Assembly (NCBI RefSeq): GCF_013149275.1
Contig: NZ_JABGNA010000002.1
Location: 124,001-188,000, forward strand
Direction: 5' to 3'
Length of the DNA stretch: 64,000 nucleotides
From: Mucilaginibacter sp. SG564
GTDB lineage: Bacteria > Bacteroidota > Bacteroidia > Sphingobacteriales > Sphingobacteriaceae
The position numbers and the translations under genes were made by a program. Shown one piece after another: positions 53,315 through 62,722 of this stretch. The number at the start of each line of letters is the position of its first letter. Positions within the stretch are counted from its first letter, which is position 1. The notes beneath the pieces are model-generated. The model saw nothing but the letters and a program-made list of their open reading frames with translations, made no database searches and was not told where the DNA came from.

Positions 53315-53557
53315 TTATTCATAATCAAATCAAAATGAGGCACTTTTTAAAAAACTTTAACAAGTTAGCTAAAAAAATTTAAAAGTTTCAAATTTAATAT
53401 CGAAATAATGATAAAGTAATTATAAAACATTCTGCATAGTGTAGCATAAACACAATTAATTCGGGGTTTTAATGCCCATTGCCGAATATTTATAAAAAAT
53501 ATTTTATAAAGTTTTGAGGGTAAGCCGTTTTTTAGTTGTCTTGCTAATATAATAAGA
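53315..53557. other. Intergenic region between sigma factor and fecR
   Basis: 243 AT-rich bases between divergent genes. No clear operator is seen. Promoters for both genes should be here. Confidence 0.4.
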
Positions 53558-54610
53558 ATGGATAACGAAGAGATAAAATTATTACTGGTAAAGTACATTA
53601 CCCGTGAGGCCGACGAGCAGGAGACAGATCGCATAAGGGAATGGGTAAAAGCGCATCCGGAAAATGAGCAGTACTTTGCCCAGTTGTATGAAAGCTGGCA
53701 AAATATGTTGTACCTGAAGCCAGAAATTGTTGATGAAGAAAAAGCATATCACAAATTTTTGTCGACACTGCCCCAGGAAACAAAATACAGGCAATTGTAC
53801 AAATGGAGTAAAGTGGCGGCGGCTGTAGCGCTGGTTGGTATATTGTCTGTTTTATTAGTAAGGCATTATGCGCAAAATGTGCAAAGCATCAGAGTAGTAT
53901 CTGTTAAGCAGGGAGGTATAAAAAAGATAGTTTTAACCGATGGCACCCTGGTTTGGTTAAACGCCGGCAGCAAGCTGAACTATAATACTGATTTTGGCAA
54001 AAAAAACCGCACCGTTTATTTGGAGGGTGAGGCATTTTTTGAAATAGCTCCGGGTAAAAAAACAATACCATTTATTGTAAACACAAAAAATTATACCGTT
54101 AGGGATATCGGCACCAAGTTTAATTTGAAATCATACTCTAACGACTCTTTCTTTGAAACAACAGTTGTAAAGGGAGAGGTTTCTGTTGAAGGCAATATTG
54201 ATAATAATACACGCGAAATGAGCCGCATATATGTTAAGCCATGGCAGGTATTGCGAATATACTATCAGCAGCAAAAAGAAAAATACACTTATAAACCCGA
54301 TGACCAACATGATCTGAACGAGATACAGGTATTACAGATCGATTCGGCCAAGATGGATAAATATGATGGCTGGAAAGAGGATCTGCTGGTGTTTGACGGA
54401 AATACCCTTAATGAAATATCAAGGGTACTGGAACGCCGATACAACGTAAAAATAATCATGAATGATGTCGGGTTACAGAACATTAGGTATTATGGAAGCT
54501 TTAAAAATATAGCCACCATTGATAAGGTATTGAGCTTAATAAAAGGGAATACAGACATTGACTATACCATAACAGGCAATACCGTAACCATCACTAAAGA
54601 AACCAACTAA
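53558..54610 (+). CDS. FecR-family anti-sigma factor
   Basis: 350 residues. N-terminal sigma-binding helical part with ITREADEQETDRIREWVKA, one membrane helix (VAAAVALVGILSVLLVRHYA, about 88-107), then a FecR domain (VVSVKQGGIKKIVLTDGTLV, GEAFFEIAPGKK, RDIGTKFNLKSYSNDSFFET) and the C-terminal STN-like SECRETIN/TonB-receptor-short domain (GWKEDLLVFDGNTLNEISRV). It sits in the inner membrane and controls the ECF sigma factor. It leads into susC. Confidence 0.93.
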   Translation: MDNEEIKLLLVKYITREADEQETDRIREWVKAHPENEQYFAQLYESWQNMLYLKPEIVDEEKAYHKFLSTLPQETKYRQLYKWSKVAAAVALVGILSVLLVRHYAQNVQSIRVVSVKQGGIKKIVLTDGTLVWLNAGSKLNYNTDFGKKNRTVYLEGEAFFEIAPGKKTIPFIVNTKNYTVRDIGTKFNLKSYSNDSFFETTVVKGEVSVEGNIDNNTREMSRIYVKPWQVLRIYYQQQKEKYTYKPDDQHDLNEIQVLQIDSAKMDKYDGWKEDLLVFDGNTLNEISRVLERRYNVKIIMNDVGLQNIRYYGSFKNIATIDKVLSLIKGNTDIDYTITGNTVTITKETN

Positions 54611-54779
54611 TCAACAATAAAACATAACTATTAAAAAAGCGCATATGGCAAAAAAATAACTCCTTCTCTTTTCAATAAAAAACCCGGCGTGCGCTAACAC
54701 TCCGGGCTATGTAAAAATTAATAGCTAATACCCTACGCTTGGGGAAGCCTAGTATTAACTAATTAACAAACACAAATTT

Positions 54780-57700
54780 ATGATAAATTTTGACAGAAAA
54801 TCTGTATGGCCTGCGCATGCATGGCAAAAAACCATTAAAATTATGAAGCTTGTTACTGTTTTGCTCTTTACGGGTATAATGCACATACATGCTGCCGTTT
54901 ATTCACAAAACGTTTACAATTTTAACCTTAATAACATTTCGGTAAAACAGATGTTCAGGCAGATAGAAAAGAACAGTAAATACACTGTTTTTTACCGGCT
55001 TGATCAGGTAAATGCCGACAAAAAAATAAACGTTGAGTTACAAGACGCCAGCATCGAAACGGTGATGAAAAATGTGCTTCAGAACCAACCATTAACGTTC
55101 CAGGTAGTTGATGATATTATTATCATTAAACCTGCCGATGGCAAAGCCATTGCAACGGTTACCGTAACCGGGGTGATTAAGGACGCGAGCGGCACCCCGC
55201 TTCCCGGAGTAAGTGTTAAACTGGCGGGAACTTCGTTAGGTACGGTAACTGATGTTAATGGTAAATACAGCCTCACGCTGCCCGATGGCAATGGTACGCT
55301 GGAGTTTACTTTCCTAGGCTTCACCACTCAACGGATAGCCGTTAATGGAAAAACTTCTATCAACGTAATCCTGGCAGAAGAATCAAAATCACTGAACGAG
55401 GTGGTTGTAGTAGGTTATGCGACTCAAAGGAAAAAGGATTTGACAGGCGCCGTAGCTGTGGTTGATGTACAAGCCATGAACAAGCAAGCTTCAGGATCGG
55501 TAAATAGCCAGTTACAAGGTCAGGCATCCGGTGTTACCATCATAGGATCTGGTCAGCCTGGTGCCGAACCACAAGTACGTATACGGGGCTTCAACTCCTT
55601 TGGCAATAACGATCCATTATACGTTGTTGACGGTATACCAACACAGGATATCAGCACCATTAACCCTAACGATATTGAAAACTTTCAAATATTAAAGGAT
55701 GCCAGCTCGGCCTCTATATATGGCGCGCGTGCATCTAACGGTGTAATTATCATCACTACTAAAAAAGGCAAGGGAAAAGTTACTATTCAATATGATGCCT
55801 ACTACGGGAGGCAGGTACCTAAGGGAGGCAACGTATGGCACACGTTAACCCCTCAGGAGCTCGCCGATTTAAAACACCTGGCCCAGGCAAACTCTGGTGT
55901 TACCGATTTTCAGGACGATCAGTATAACCCTGATGGAAAAGGCTCAACTTATACTTTACCTGATTACATTTCACCGGCTGGTGCAAAAAATGGAGATCCA
56001 TCTACCGATCCTTCATTGTACTACGTAAACCCTAATTATACCACTTCCGACGATTACAACAGTTTTTACCGGATCACCAAAGCTAACAAAGCCGGTACAG
56101 ACTGGTACCACGAAATATTTAAAACCGCCCCTATGACCAGCCACAACCTGGCCGTAAGCTCAGGCAATGAACAGGGAAGTTATTTGTTCTCGTTAAATTA
56201 TTTCAATCAACAAGGTACACTGATCAATACCTACGAAAAAAGGTATACCATTCGTGCCAACAGTCAGCACAATTTCAATAAGCATGTGCGCATTGGCGAA
56301 AACCTGGCTTATTCCGTAGTTAATAATCCTCAGGTAGGCTATAACAATGGTGATGCGGTTATAGCTCATGCCTTCAGGGAGCAAACTATTATCCCTGTAT
56401 ATGACATTAAGGGCAACTATGCCGGTGATAACGGATCTGGCCTGGGCGATGCCTTTAACCCCGTAGCTATGCAGCAACGCACAAGAAACAATAAATCGCT
56501 TGCTTACAGGCTGTTTGGAAACGTATTTGCGGAAGCTGATTTTTTAAATGACTTTACTATACGCACCAGTTTTGGTGGCGAAACGGCTTCCGGGGCCTCT
56601 CATAGCTTCACCTATCCTCAATATGAAAACGTAGAGAACTCGCAAACCAATCAGTATAATGAGGATTCATACAGCAATTATAACTGGACCTGGACCAATA
56701 CTTTAGCTTATCATAAAACAATTAATAAGCATGATATTAAGGTACTGGTAGGCTCAGAAGCTAATCAGAGCTACTCCAGCAACCTGGGTGGTGCAAGACA
56801 AGGATATTTTAGTTTTGACCCTAACTATGTTGATTTAAGCACAGGTAATGTGAGCAGCGCTAGTAACTACAGCTATCGTGGCGAATCATCCTTGTTTTCG
56901 TTATTTGCCAGGGCCGATTACATTTTTGATGGCAAATATCTTTTCAATGCCACCGTTCGCCGTGACGGAGCCTCCAATTTCTCACAAGTTCATCAATATG
57001 GCTGGTTCCCGGCTTTCAGTGCAGGCTGGAGGATATCTCAGGAAGGCTTCATGAAAGGTGCTGCATGGCTTAATGATTTGAAAATACGTGGTGGATATGG
57101 CATTATGGGTAACCAGCTTAACATCACCTCTTCAAACCGGTTTGATGCGTTTAGCAGTGCCGTAGGCCAATCTTATTATGCACTTAATGGAGGCAACAAC
57201 GTTGTAGCAGGTTTTTATCAGTCGCAAATTGGTAATCCCAACGCTAAATGGGAAAAAGACGCCAATACCAACATAGGTTTTGACGCTTCTATATTAAACA
57301 GCGCTATTACCGTTACAGTTGATTACTATCGTAAAGATATCCGCGATCTATTGTACAATCCGGAGGTGTTAGGCACTATCGGCAACGGCGCGCCACCGTT
57401 TGTAAATATCGCTAAAATGAAAACGGACGGTTTGGATGCCAGCATAGCTACCAATTTTAAAGTAAACAAGGTTGGATTTAACGCCACATTCAACATTACC
57501 ACCTTTAGCAATAAAATAACCAAAGTATCCAATGATGCCAATTATTTTGATAGCGATAACCCCAGAGGTTTTGACATTGGATTTGTACGCAATGAGGTAG
57601 GGCATTCATACGGCGAATTTTATGGTTATAAAATAGCAGGCTTCTGGAACTCGCAACAGGAAATAGATGCGGCTAACGCAAAAGTTCAAAAAGCGTCAAA

Positions 57701-58331
57701 TGATCCTAATGCAACCTACCAAACGGATGTAGCTGTTGGTCGTTTCAAATATGCGGATGTTAATGGCGATGGTAAGATCACAGATGCCGACAGAACTTTT
57801 ATTGGTAATCCTAACCCTAAATTCACTTCAGGCTTAAACCTTGGGGTTACCTACGCAGGCTTTGATTTTAACGCGTTATTTTACGGTGTTTTTGGCAACA
57901 AAATATGGAACAACGTTAAACGCTGGAGAGACTTTTACTCATCATTTACCACAGCTAAAAGCCAAACAGCACTTTATGATTCCTGGACGCCAACAAACCA
58001 AAACGCTAAAGCGCCAATACAGGAAGTTAACTCTTCATTTAGCAGTAACGCACAGCCAAACTCTTATTTTGTTGAAAATGGTTCATATGTACGCCTGCGT
58101 AATGCACAGATAGGCTACACCTTTTCACCAAACGGCCTTAAAAAGTTAGGTATTCAAAAATTAAGATTATATGTATCAGGGACCAACTTATTTACGATAA
58201 CCGGATACTCCGGCATCGACCCTGAATTACAGGGGCAACCCGACAGTCAGGGGCATACCACTTTTGGAATTGACGAAGGCACCTATGCAAGTCCCCGCAC
58301 CTTCTTATTTGGTGTTAATCTAACATTATAA
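54780..58331 (+). CDS. SusC/RagA-family TonB-linked outer-membrane protein
   Basis: 1183 residues. Signal peptide (helix around 20-40), STN domain (about 45-110, FNLNNISVKQMFRQIEKNSK), carboxypeptidase D regulatory-like domain (about 115-205), TonB-plug with LNEVVVVGYATQRKKDLTG and IRIRGFNSFGNNDPLYVVDG, and a 22-strand barrel. The STN domain shows that the receptor signals through FecR to the ECF sigma factor. It imports a glycan or similar substrate with the SusD lipoprotein downstream. Substrate not readable from sequence. Confidence 0.95.
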   Translation: MINFDRKSVWPAHAWQKTIKIMKLVTVLLFTGIMHIHAAVYSQNVYNFNLNNISVKQMFRQIEKNSKYTVFYRLDQVNADKKINVELQDASIETVMKNVLQNQPLTFQVVDDIIIIKPADGKAIATVTVTGVIKDASGTPLPGVSVKLAGTSLGTVTDVNGKYSLTLPDGNGTLEFTFLGFTTQRIAVNGKTSINVILAEESKSLNEVVVVGYATQRKKDLTGAVAVVDVQAMNKQASGSVNSQLQGQASGVTIIGSGQPGAEPQVRIRGFNSFGNNDPLYVVDGIPTQDISTINPNDIENFQILKDASSASIYGARASNGVIIITTKKGKGKVTIQYDAYYGRQVPKGGNVWHTLTPQELADLKHLAQANSGVTDFQDDQYNPDGKGSTYTLPDYISPAGAKNGDPSTDPSLYYVNPNYTTSDDYNSFYRITKANKAGTDWYHEIFKTAPMTSHNLAVSSGNEQGSYLFSLNYFNQQGTLINTYEKRYTIRANSQHNFNKHVRIGENLAYSVVNNPQVGYNNGDAVIAHAFREQTIIPVYDIKGNYAGDNGSGLGDAFNPVAMQQRTRNNKSLAYRLFGNVFAEADFLNDFTIRTSFGGETASGASHSFTYPQYENVENSQTNQYNEDSYSNYNWTWTNTLAYHKTINKHDIKVLVGSEANQSYSSNLGGARQGYFSFDPNYVDLSTGNVSSASNYSYRGESSLFSLFARADYIFDGKYLFNATVRRDGASNFSQVHQYGWFPAFSAGWRISQEGFMKGAAWLNDLKIRGGYGIMGNQLNITSSNRFDAFSSAVGQSYYALNGGNNVVAGFYQSQIGNPNAKWEKDANTNIGFDASILNSAITVTVDYYRKDIRDLLYNPEVLGTIGNGAPPFVNIAKMKTDGLDASIATNFKVNKVGFNATFNITTFSNKITKVSNDANYFDSDNPRGFDIGFVRNEVGHSYGEFYGYKIAGFWNSQQEIDAANAKVQKASNDPNATYQTDVAVGRFKYADVNGDGKITDADRTFIGNPNPKFTSGLNLGVTYAGFDFNALFYGVFGNKIWNNVKRWRDFYSSFTTAKSQTALYDSWTPTNQNAKAPIQEVNSSFSSNAQPNSYFVENGSYVRLRNAQIGYTFSPNGLKKLGIQKLRLYVSGTNLFTITGYSGIDPELQGQPDSQGHTTFGIDEGTYASPRTFLFGVNLTL

Positions 58332-58353
58332 TTAATCATTAAGCACGATTACA

Positions 58354-60123
58354 ATGAGAACAAAAATATATATCGCTTTAAGTATGGCTCTTGCCATATC
58401 AATTAGTTCATGTAAAAAATCATTGGATAAGCCGTTGTTGGGGGCCTTGGAATCTCCTCTGCTCCAAACAAAGGATGGCGTTAATGGCCTGCTTGTAGGT
58501 ACTTACGCCGCTTTAGACGGCATGGCAGGCACATCGGCCATAGGCGGTGGCAATCCCTGGGAAACCTCGCCAGATAACTGGGTTTTAGGTGGCGTGGCCG
58601 GCGGCGATGCGAATAAAGGCAGTATAGCGGGCGACGTATCTGAGATTGAACCCATCATGCAATTTTACAGCGACCCTACCAACGTTTTTTACAACAGTAA
58701 ATGGAAGGCCGATTATGAAGGCATTTCAAGGGCCAACACTGTTTTAAAGGTAGTAGCCAAGGTACCTACCCTTACTGATGCCGAAAAAGCCAACATCATT
58801 GGGCAAGCCCGTTTTTTAAGAGCACATTACTACTTTGATCTGCGGAAGATCTTCAAAAATGTGCCTTATATCGACGAAACGACCACCAATTTTAATCAGC
58901 CTAACAATACCGATGTATGGTCGAAAATAGAGGCCGACCTTGACTTTGCTTATAAGAACCTGCCGGCTACACAATCAAGCGTAGGCATGGTCAATAAATG
59001 GGCAGCTGGATCTTACCTGGCAAAAGCTTACTTATATCAGCAAAAATACCCACAGGCAAAAACCGTGTTTGACGATGTTATTCAGAATGGTGTTACTTCA
59101 AACGGCCTTAAATATGGCTTAAACGACAAGTTTGATGACAATTTTACACCAGAAACAGAAAATTCAAAAGAAGCGGTATTTGCTATACAAATGGCAGCTA
59201 ATGTTGACCCGGATGGCCCCACCAATGCCAACAATGGCGATATGCTGAACTTCCCTTATGGCACAGACAGCCCATTCCCATGCTGCGGTTTTTATCAGCC
59301 ATCTGCCGATCTGGTTAACCACTTCCGTACCGATAATAACGGCTTGCCTTACCTCGATGATTTTAACAGTCACGCTATAAAAAATGATATGCACCTGTCA
59401 TCATCTGACGACTTTACACCAGATGACGGTAATATCGACCCCCGTTTGGATTGGACAGCAGGCCGTCGCGGTATTCCATACCTTGACTGGGGTATACACC
59501 CGGGCGACTCGTGGGTTCGGGATCAGAGCTATGCAGGCCCCTACTCGCCAATAAAAAATGTTTATTGGAACGCGACACAAAATACCGATGGCGATAACCA
59601 CTCCTGGGCACCAGGCTCGGCCATTAATTATAATGTGATCCGCTTTGCCGATGTGCTTTTAATGGCTGCCGAAGTTGAAGCCCAGCAGGGTAATCTGGCC
59701 AAGGCAGAAGATTATGTGAACCAGGTGCGTAACAGGGCTGCAAATCCAATTGGCTTTGTACATACCTACATCGATCCTGCAAATCCAACCAAGGGTTTTA
59801 CAAATACACCGGCGGCTAATTATAAAGTGAGCCCATATCCAGGTGGGGCATTTTCCAGCCAGGCATTCGCTCTGAAAGCCATTTATTTTGAGCGCAAAAT
59901 TGAATTAGCGATGGAGGGGCACCGCTTTTTTGACCTGGTTAGGTGGGGCATTGCCGATACCGAGCTGAATAACTATTTTAAATACCAAAACACCGTTACT
60001 ACCGACCTTAGGAGCGGAAAGTATGTTAAAGGTAAAAATGATTACTATCCTATCCCGCAAAGGCAAATTGACTTAAGTGCAAGTGGCGGCAGTCCTGTAC
60101 TTAAACAAAACGCAGGTTATTAA
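58354..60123 (+). CDS. SusD/RagB-family outer-membrane lipoprotein
   Basis: 589 residues. Lipobox at Cys20 (ISISSC). TPR-like helical fold of SusD with DGMAGTSAIGG-type N-region, ISRANTVLKVVAKVPTLTDA, GQARFLRAHYYFDLRKIF and the closing FERKIELAMEGHRFFDLVRW (SusD C-terminal motif). It forms the lid of the SusC transporter and binds substrate. It is 22 bases after susC and followed by a terminator. Confidence 0.95.
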   Translation: MRTKIYIALSMALAISISSCKKSLDKPLLGALESPLLQTKDGVNGLLVGTYAALDGMAGTSAIGGGNPWETSPDNWVLGGVAGGDANKGSIAGDVSEIEPIMQFYSDPTNVFYNSKWKADYEGISRANTVLKVVAKVPTLTDAEKANIIGQARFLRAHYYFDLRKIFKNVPYIDETTTNFNQPNNTDVWSKIEADLDFAYKNLPATQSSVGMVNKWAAGSYLAKAYLYQQKYPQAKTVFDDVIQNGVTSNGLKYGLNDKFDDNFTPETENSKEAVFAIQMAANVDPDGPTNANNGDMLNFPYGTDSPFPCCGFYQPSADLVNHFRTDNNGLPYLDDFNSHAIKNDMHLSSSDDFTPDDGNIDPRLDWTAGRRGIPYLDWGIHPGDSWVRDQSYAGPYSPIKNVYWNATQNTDGDNHSWAPGSAINYNVIRFADVLLMAAEVEAQQGNLAKAEDYVNQVRNRAANPIGFVHTYIDPANPTKGFTNTPAANYKVSPYPGGAFSSQAFALKAIYFERKIELAMEGHRFFDLVRWGIADTELNNYFKYQNTVTTDLRSGKYVKGKNDYYPIPQRQIDLSASGGSPVLKQNAGY

Positions 60124-60136
60124 TAAAAATTCAGCT

Positions 60137-60174
60137 AAAGCTTACCGGGCTAACCCCGCCTGGTAAGCTTTTTT
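60137..60174 (+). terminator. Terminator after susD
   Basis: AAAGCTTACC pairs with GGTAAGCTTTT around a 15-base loop, then a T run. The acyltransferase gene downstream is therefore either read through or separately transcribed. Confidence 0.75.
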
Positions 60175-60230
60175 AACCAATTGCTTATCACGCCCCTGTT
60201 TTTAAGCACACCAAACCTAAATAATAAATT

Positions 60231-61361
60231 ATGAATAAATCATCAACGCGGTTTCTGTCGCTGGATGTATTTCGTGGTATGACTATCTGTTTCATGATCA
60301 TTGTAAATACGCCCGGTAGTGGCGCGGCCCCTTTCTCGCCACTTGAACATGCTACCTGGCATGGCTTTACCCCTACCGATCTGGTATTCCCTTCATTTCT
60401 ATTCGCCGTGGGCAATGCCATGAGTTTTTCCATGAAACGCTACCAGGAACTGGGCAATGCGGCTGTTTTAGGTAAAATATTTAAACGCACCCTCCTCATT
60501 TTCCTGATAGGCTATCTCATGTATTGGTTTCCCTTCTTTAGTTTTAAGGGAGGTCATGTTTCCTTATCTCCTATTGCAAATACCCGCATTATGGGCGTAT
60601 TGCAGCGGATAGCTTTATGCTATTGCTTCGCCTCGCTCATGATCCATTTTCTGTCAAAGCAGTCGGTTGTTATTCTATCTGTACTGTTATTAATTGGCTA
60701 CTGGATCTTGCTGCTGGTTTTTGGCGACCCGAATGATCCCCTAAGCATGACCGGCAATGCGGGCATATTCCTGGATAAATTCATCCTGGGCGACAGCCAC
60801 ATGTATCATGGCGAAAAAATAGCCTTTGATCCCGAAGGTATCCTGAGCACGCTGCCTGCTATAGTGAACGTGGTTATTGGTTACTACGCAGGTAAATTCA
60901 TACAGCAAAAAGGCAAGGGTTATGATACCATAGCAAAAATGCTGCTTACCGGCGCGCTGTTCATCTTTCTGGCCTTATGCTGGAACATGGTATTCCCGAT
61001 CAACAAAAAGCTGTGGACAAGCTCATTTGTACTGGTAACCACCGGGCTCGACCTGGTGATCCTATCATTCCTTGTTTACGCCTTGGAGATCAACAATTGG
61101 AACAAGGGCAACTGGACACGCTTTTTCACCATCCTGGGCAAAAACCCATTACCCATTTATGTACTGTCAGAAATACTGGTGATATTCTTTTACATGCTCA
61201 GCGTAAAAGGAACCAGTTTTTACGACTGGATCAATACTTCCCTTTACCAGGTAATAGCCCCGGGAGCTATCGGCTCGCTGCTATTTGCCATAAGCTATAT
61301 GCTTATTTGCTGGTGCGTGGGCTGGTTGCTGGATAAAAAGAAGATCTATATCCGGGTTTAA
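60231..61361 (+). CDS. NagX/HGSNAT-like membrane acyltransferase
   Basis: 376 residues with about ten hydrophobic segments. The start RFLSLDVFRGMTICFMIIVN and HATWHGFTPTDLVFPSFLFA are hallmarks of the DUF5009/heparan-alpha-glucosaminide N-acetyltransferase group (YeiB-like). In bacteria NagX-type members occur with N-acetylglucosamine or chitin utilisation genes. The catalytic His-like residue is in the WHGFTPTD region. With the SusCD pair upstream this hints at amino-sugar glycans as substrate. That is inference. Confidence 0.85.
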   Translation: MNKSSTRFLSLDVFRGMTICFMIIVNTPGSGAAPFSPLEHATWHGFTPTDLVFPSFLFAVGNAMSFSMKRYQELGNAAVLGKIFKRTLLIFLIGYLMYWFPFFSFKGGHVSLSPIANTRIMGVLQRIALCYCFASLMIHFLSKQSVVILSVLLLIGYWILLLVFGDPNDPLSMTGNAGIFLDKFILGDSHMYHGEKIAFDPEGILSTLPAIVNVVIGYYAGKFIQQKGKGYDTIAKMLLTGALFIFLALCWNMVFPINKKLWTSSFVLVTTGLDLVILSFLVYALEINNWNKGNWTRFFTILGKNPLPIYVLSEILVIFFYMLSVKGTSFYDWINTSLYQVIAPGAIGSLLFAISYMLICWCVGWLLDKKKIYIRV

Positions 61362-61385
61362 ATTTTTCAACCTAAATATATTGCT

Positions 61386-61428
61386 AAAAGGGGCTACATC
61401 ATTAATCATGATCAGCCTCTTTTTTTTA
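61386..61428 (+). terminator. Terminator after the acyltransferase gene
   Basis: AAAAGGGGCT and AGCCTCTTTTTTT around a loop containing ATCATTAATCATGATC. Same loop as at 8421. Confidence 0.75.
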
Positions 61429-61500
61429 TTTGACTTATCCGGATACTCAGCCACGAATTAATGTATCATTCGGGGTTGGACGAATAGGCTCTATTAGCAA

Positions 61501-61607
61501 AAAAGTGGGTTTACATGGTTTACACTTTTTTGGGTTTACATCGATTTAAATTACTGATAATCAATTAATTAATAATTTTTTAGGCAAAAATGTGTAAACC
61601 CACTTTT
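61501..61607. repeat. 107-bp element with 15-bp terminal inverted repeats (copy 2)
   Basis: Same ends as at 8503: AAAAGTGGGTTTACA at the left, TGTAAACCCACTTTT at the right, with TGGTTTACA, GGGTTTACATCGATTTA and AATCAATTA in the same order. One base shorter. Between the ends it is AT-rich and non-coding. Confidence 0.75.
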
Positions 61608-62104
61608 TGCATCAATATCACAGGTCTAACGTTAATCCATAGATAACAAAATACCTATGAACATCAATTCGATTGATGATAAAACCTCTTTCTGGTAATA
61701 GCACATGAGTAGATATAGCACATCAATAACATCACAAAAACAGGGTTGTCACCCTGAGCTCCGTTGAGGGGTGGAGCGCAGAGGCCTACCCACCATACTT
61801 CGACGGAGCATGGCATCATCAAAACAGCCAAAGCCTTGTGCGATTCCTTCCCTCGGGAAGGGGAGGAAGGGGTTTATGAAACAGAATAGTCATTGCACGC
61901 AGAAACCCCACCCTCCCATTACACCTGTCCTACGCGCCCCTCCCGTGGGGAGGGAATTAAAAATGATTTTACTGTCCCCTCACGGTCTCTCGCAGAGGAT
62001 CCTGAGGTATAAACTGGTTTAGAAACAACCTCAGGGTCTCTTTCAGGAGACCCTGAGGGGATTAAGACAAATGTCTATTGATTTTTATATCATCCCCCTG
62101 GTCA

Positions 62105-62467
62105 TCAGCCTTGTTTGCCAATAAGCTTATAACCATCGGCCATATCAGGAATTTGATCAAAGGACATACCTGCATACCGCTTTTCTATCCTGCCAATATG
62201 AGTGCAGGCATGTTCCAGATACTCATCGTCAATAACTTCCTGTATCGTATCTCTGATACCTTCGTGGCTCAGGTTTGCCGCGATGATCATATCAGATGCC
62301 CAGAAACTGGCCGAACCGGATTGTGCCATTAATCTTTGAATATTTGCCAGCGTAAATAGTGTAGCTACAAACACGTTACCATTTTCAAGTATAATATGAA
62401 CATCGATATTGTCATCAAGTTCATTGGTTTCGTTATAGCCAGCCGGAAAAGTGATCTTAAAATCCAT
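62105..62467 (-). CDS. Hypothetical protein, 120 residues
   Basis: Soluble protein with an N-terminal beta-rich part (FKITFPAGYNETNELDDNID, VHIILENGNVFVATLFTLAN) and a helical second half (RDTIQEVIDDEYLEHACTHI). No signal peptide or known motif. It resembles small proteins of unknown function found beside toxin/immunity islands, but no more can be said. It stands alone at the edge of the repeat-rich gap. Confidence 0.55.
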   Translation of the reverse strand: MDFKITFPAGYNETNELDDNIDVHIILENGNVFVATLFTLANIQRLMAQSGSASFWASDMIIAANLSHEGIRDTIQEVIDDEYLEHACTHIGRIEKRYAGMSFDQIPDMADGYKLIGKQG

Positions 62468-62722
62468 CTTTATTTATAAAAGTATAAAGATAAGATTCCC
62501 TTAGTTATTCTTTCAAATTAACAAGTTCACCATTTTTCAGTCAAAAGCAACAAATCATCTTAAATAAAAAGCAATAATTTATTAAAATTTACTTAAAATG
62601 AATTATTTATATAAATAATTGGATTTTTTTGACATTTTTTTTGCTTTTTTAATAAAACACTTCATAAATTACATTTTATAAAAAATAACTGATTGATAAA
62701 TTTATAATTATGGCAATTTTAC

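Larger units (their letters stand above)
61362..62104. repeat. 743-base gene-free region rich in repeats
   Basis: It holds the terminator at 61386, the second 107-bp IR element, a dispersed repeat with CCCTGAGCTCCGTTGAGG / CTTCGACGGAGCATGG arms (61745-61815), CCTTCCCTCGGGAAGG (about 61846-61861) with related CTCCCGTGGGGAGG further on (about 61938-61951), and an exact 12-bp stem CCTCAGGGTCTC / GAGACCCTGAGG (62029-62058). No gene is supported. Confidence 0.6.

Noticed and set aside
61771..62022. 83-codon frame in the repeat-rich gap
   Set aside because: It covers dispersed repeats and has no signal, domain or start context.
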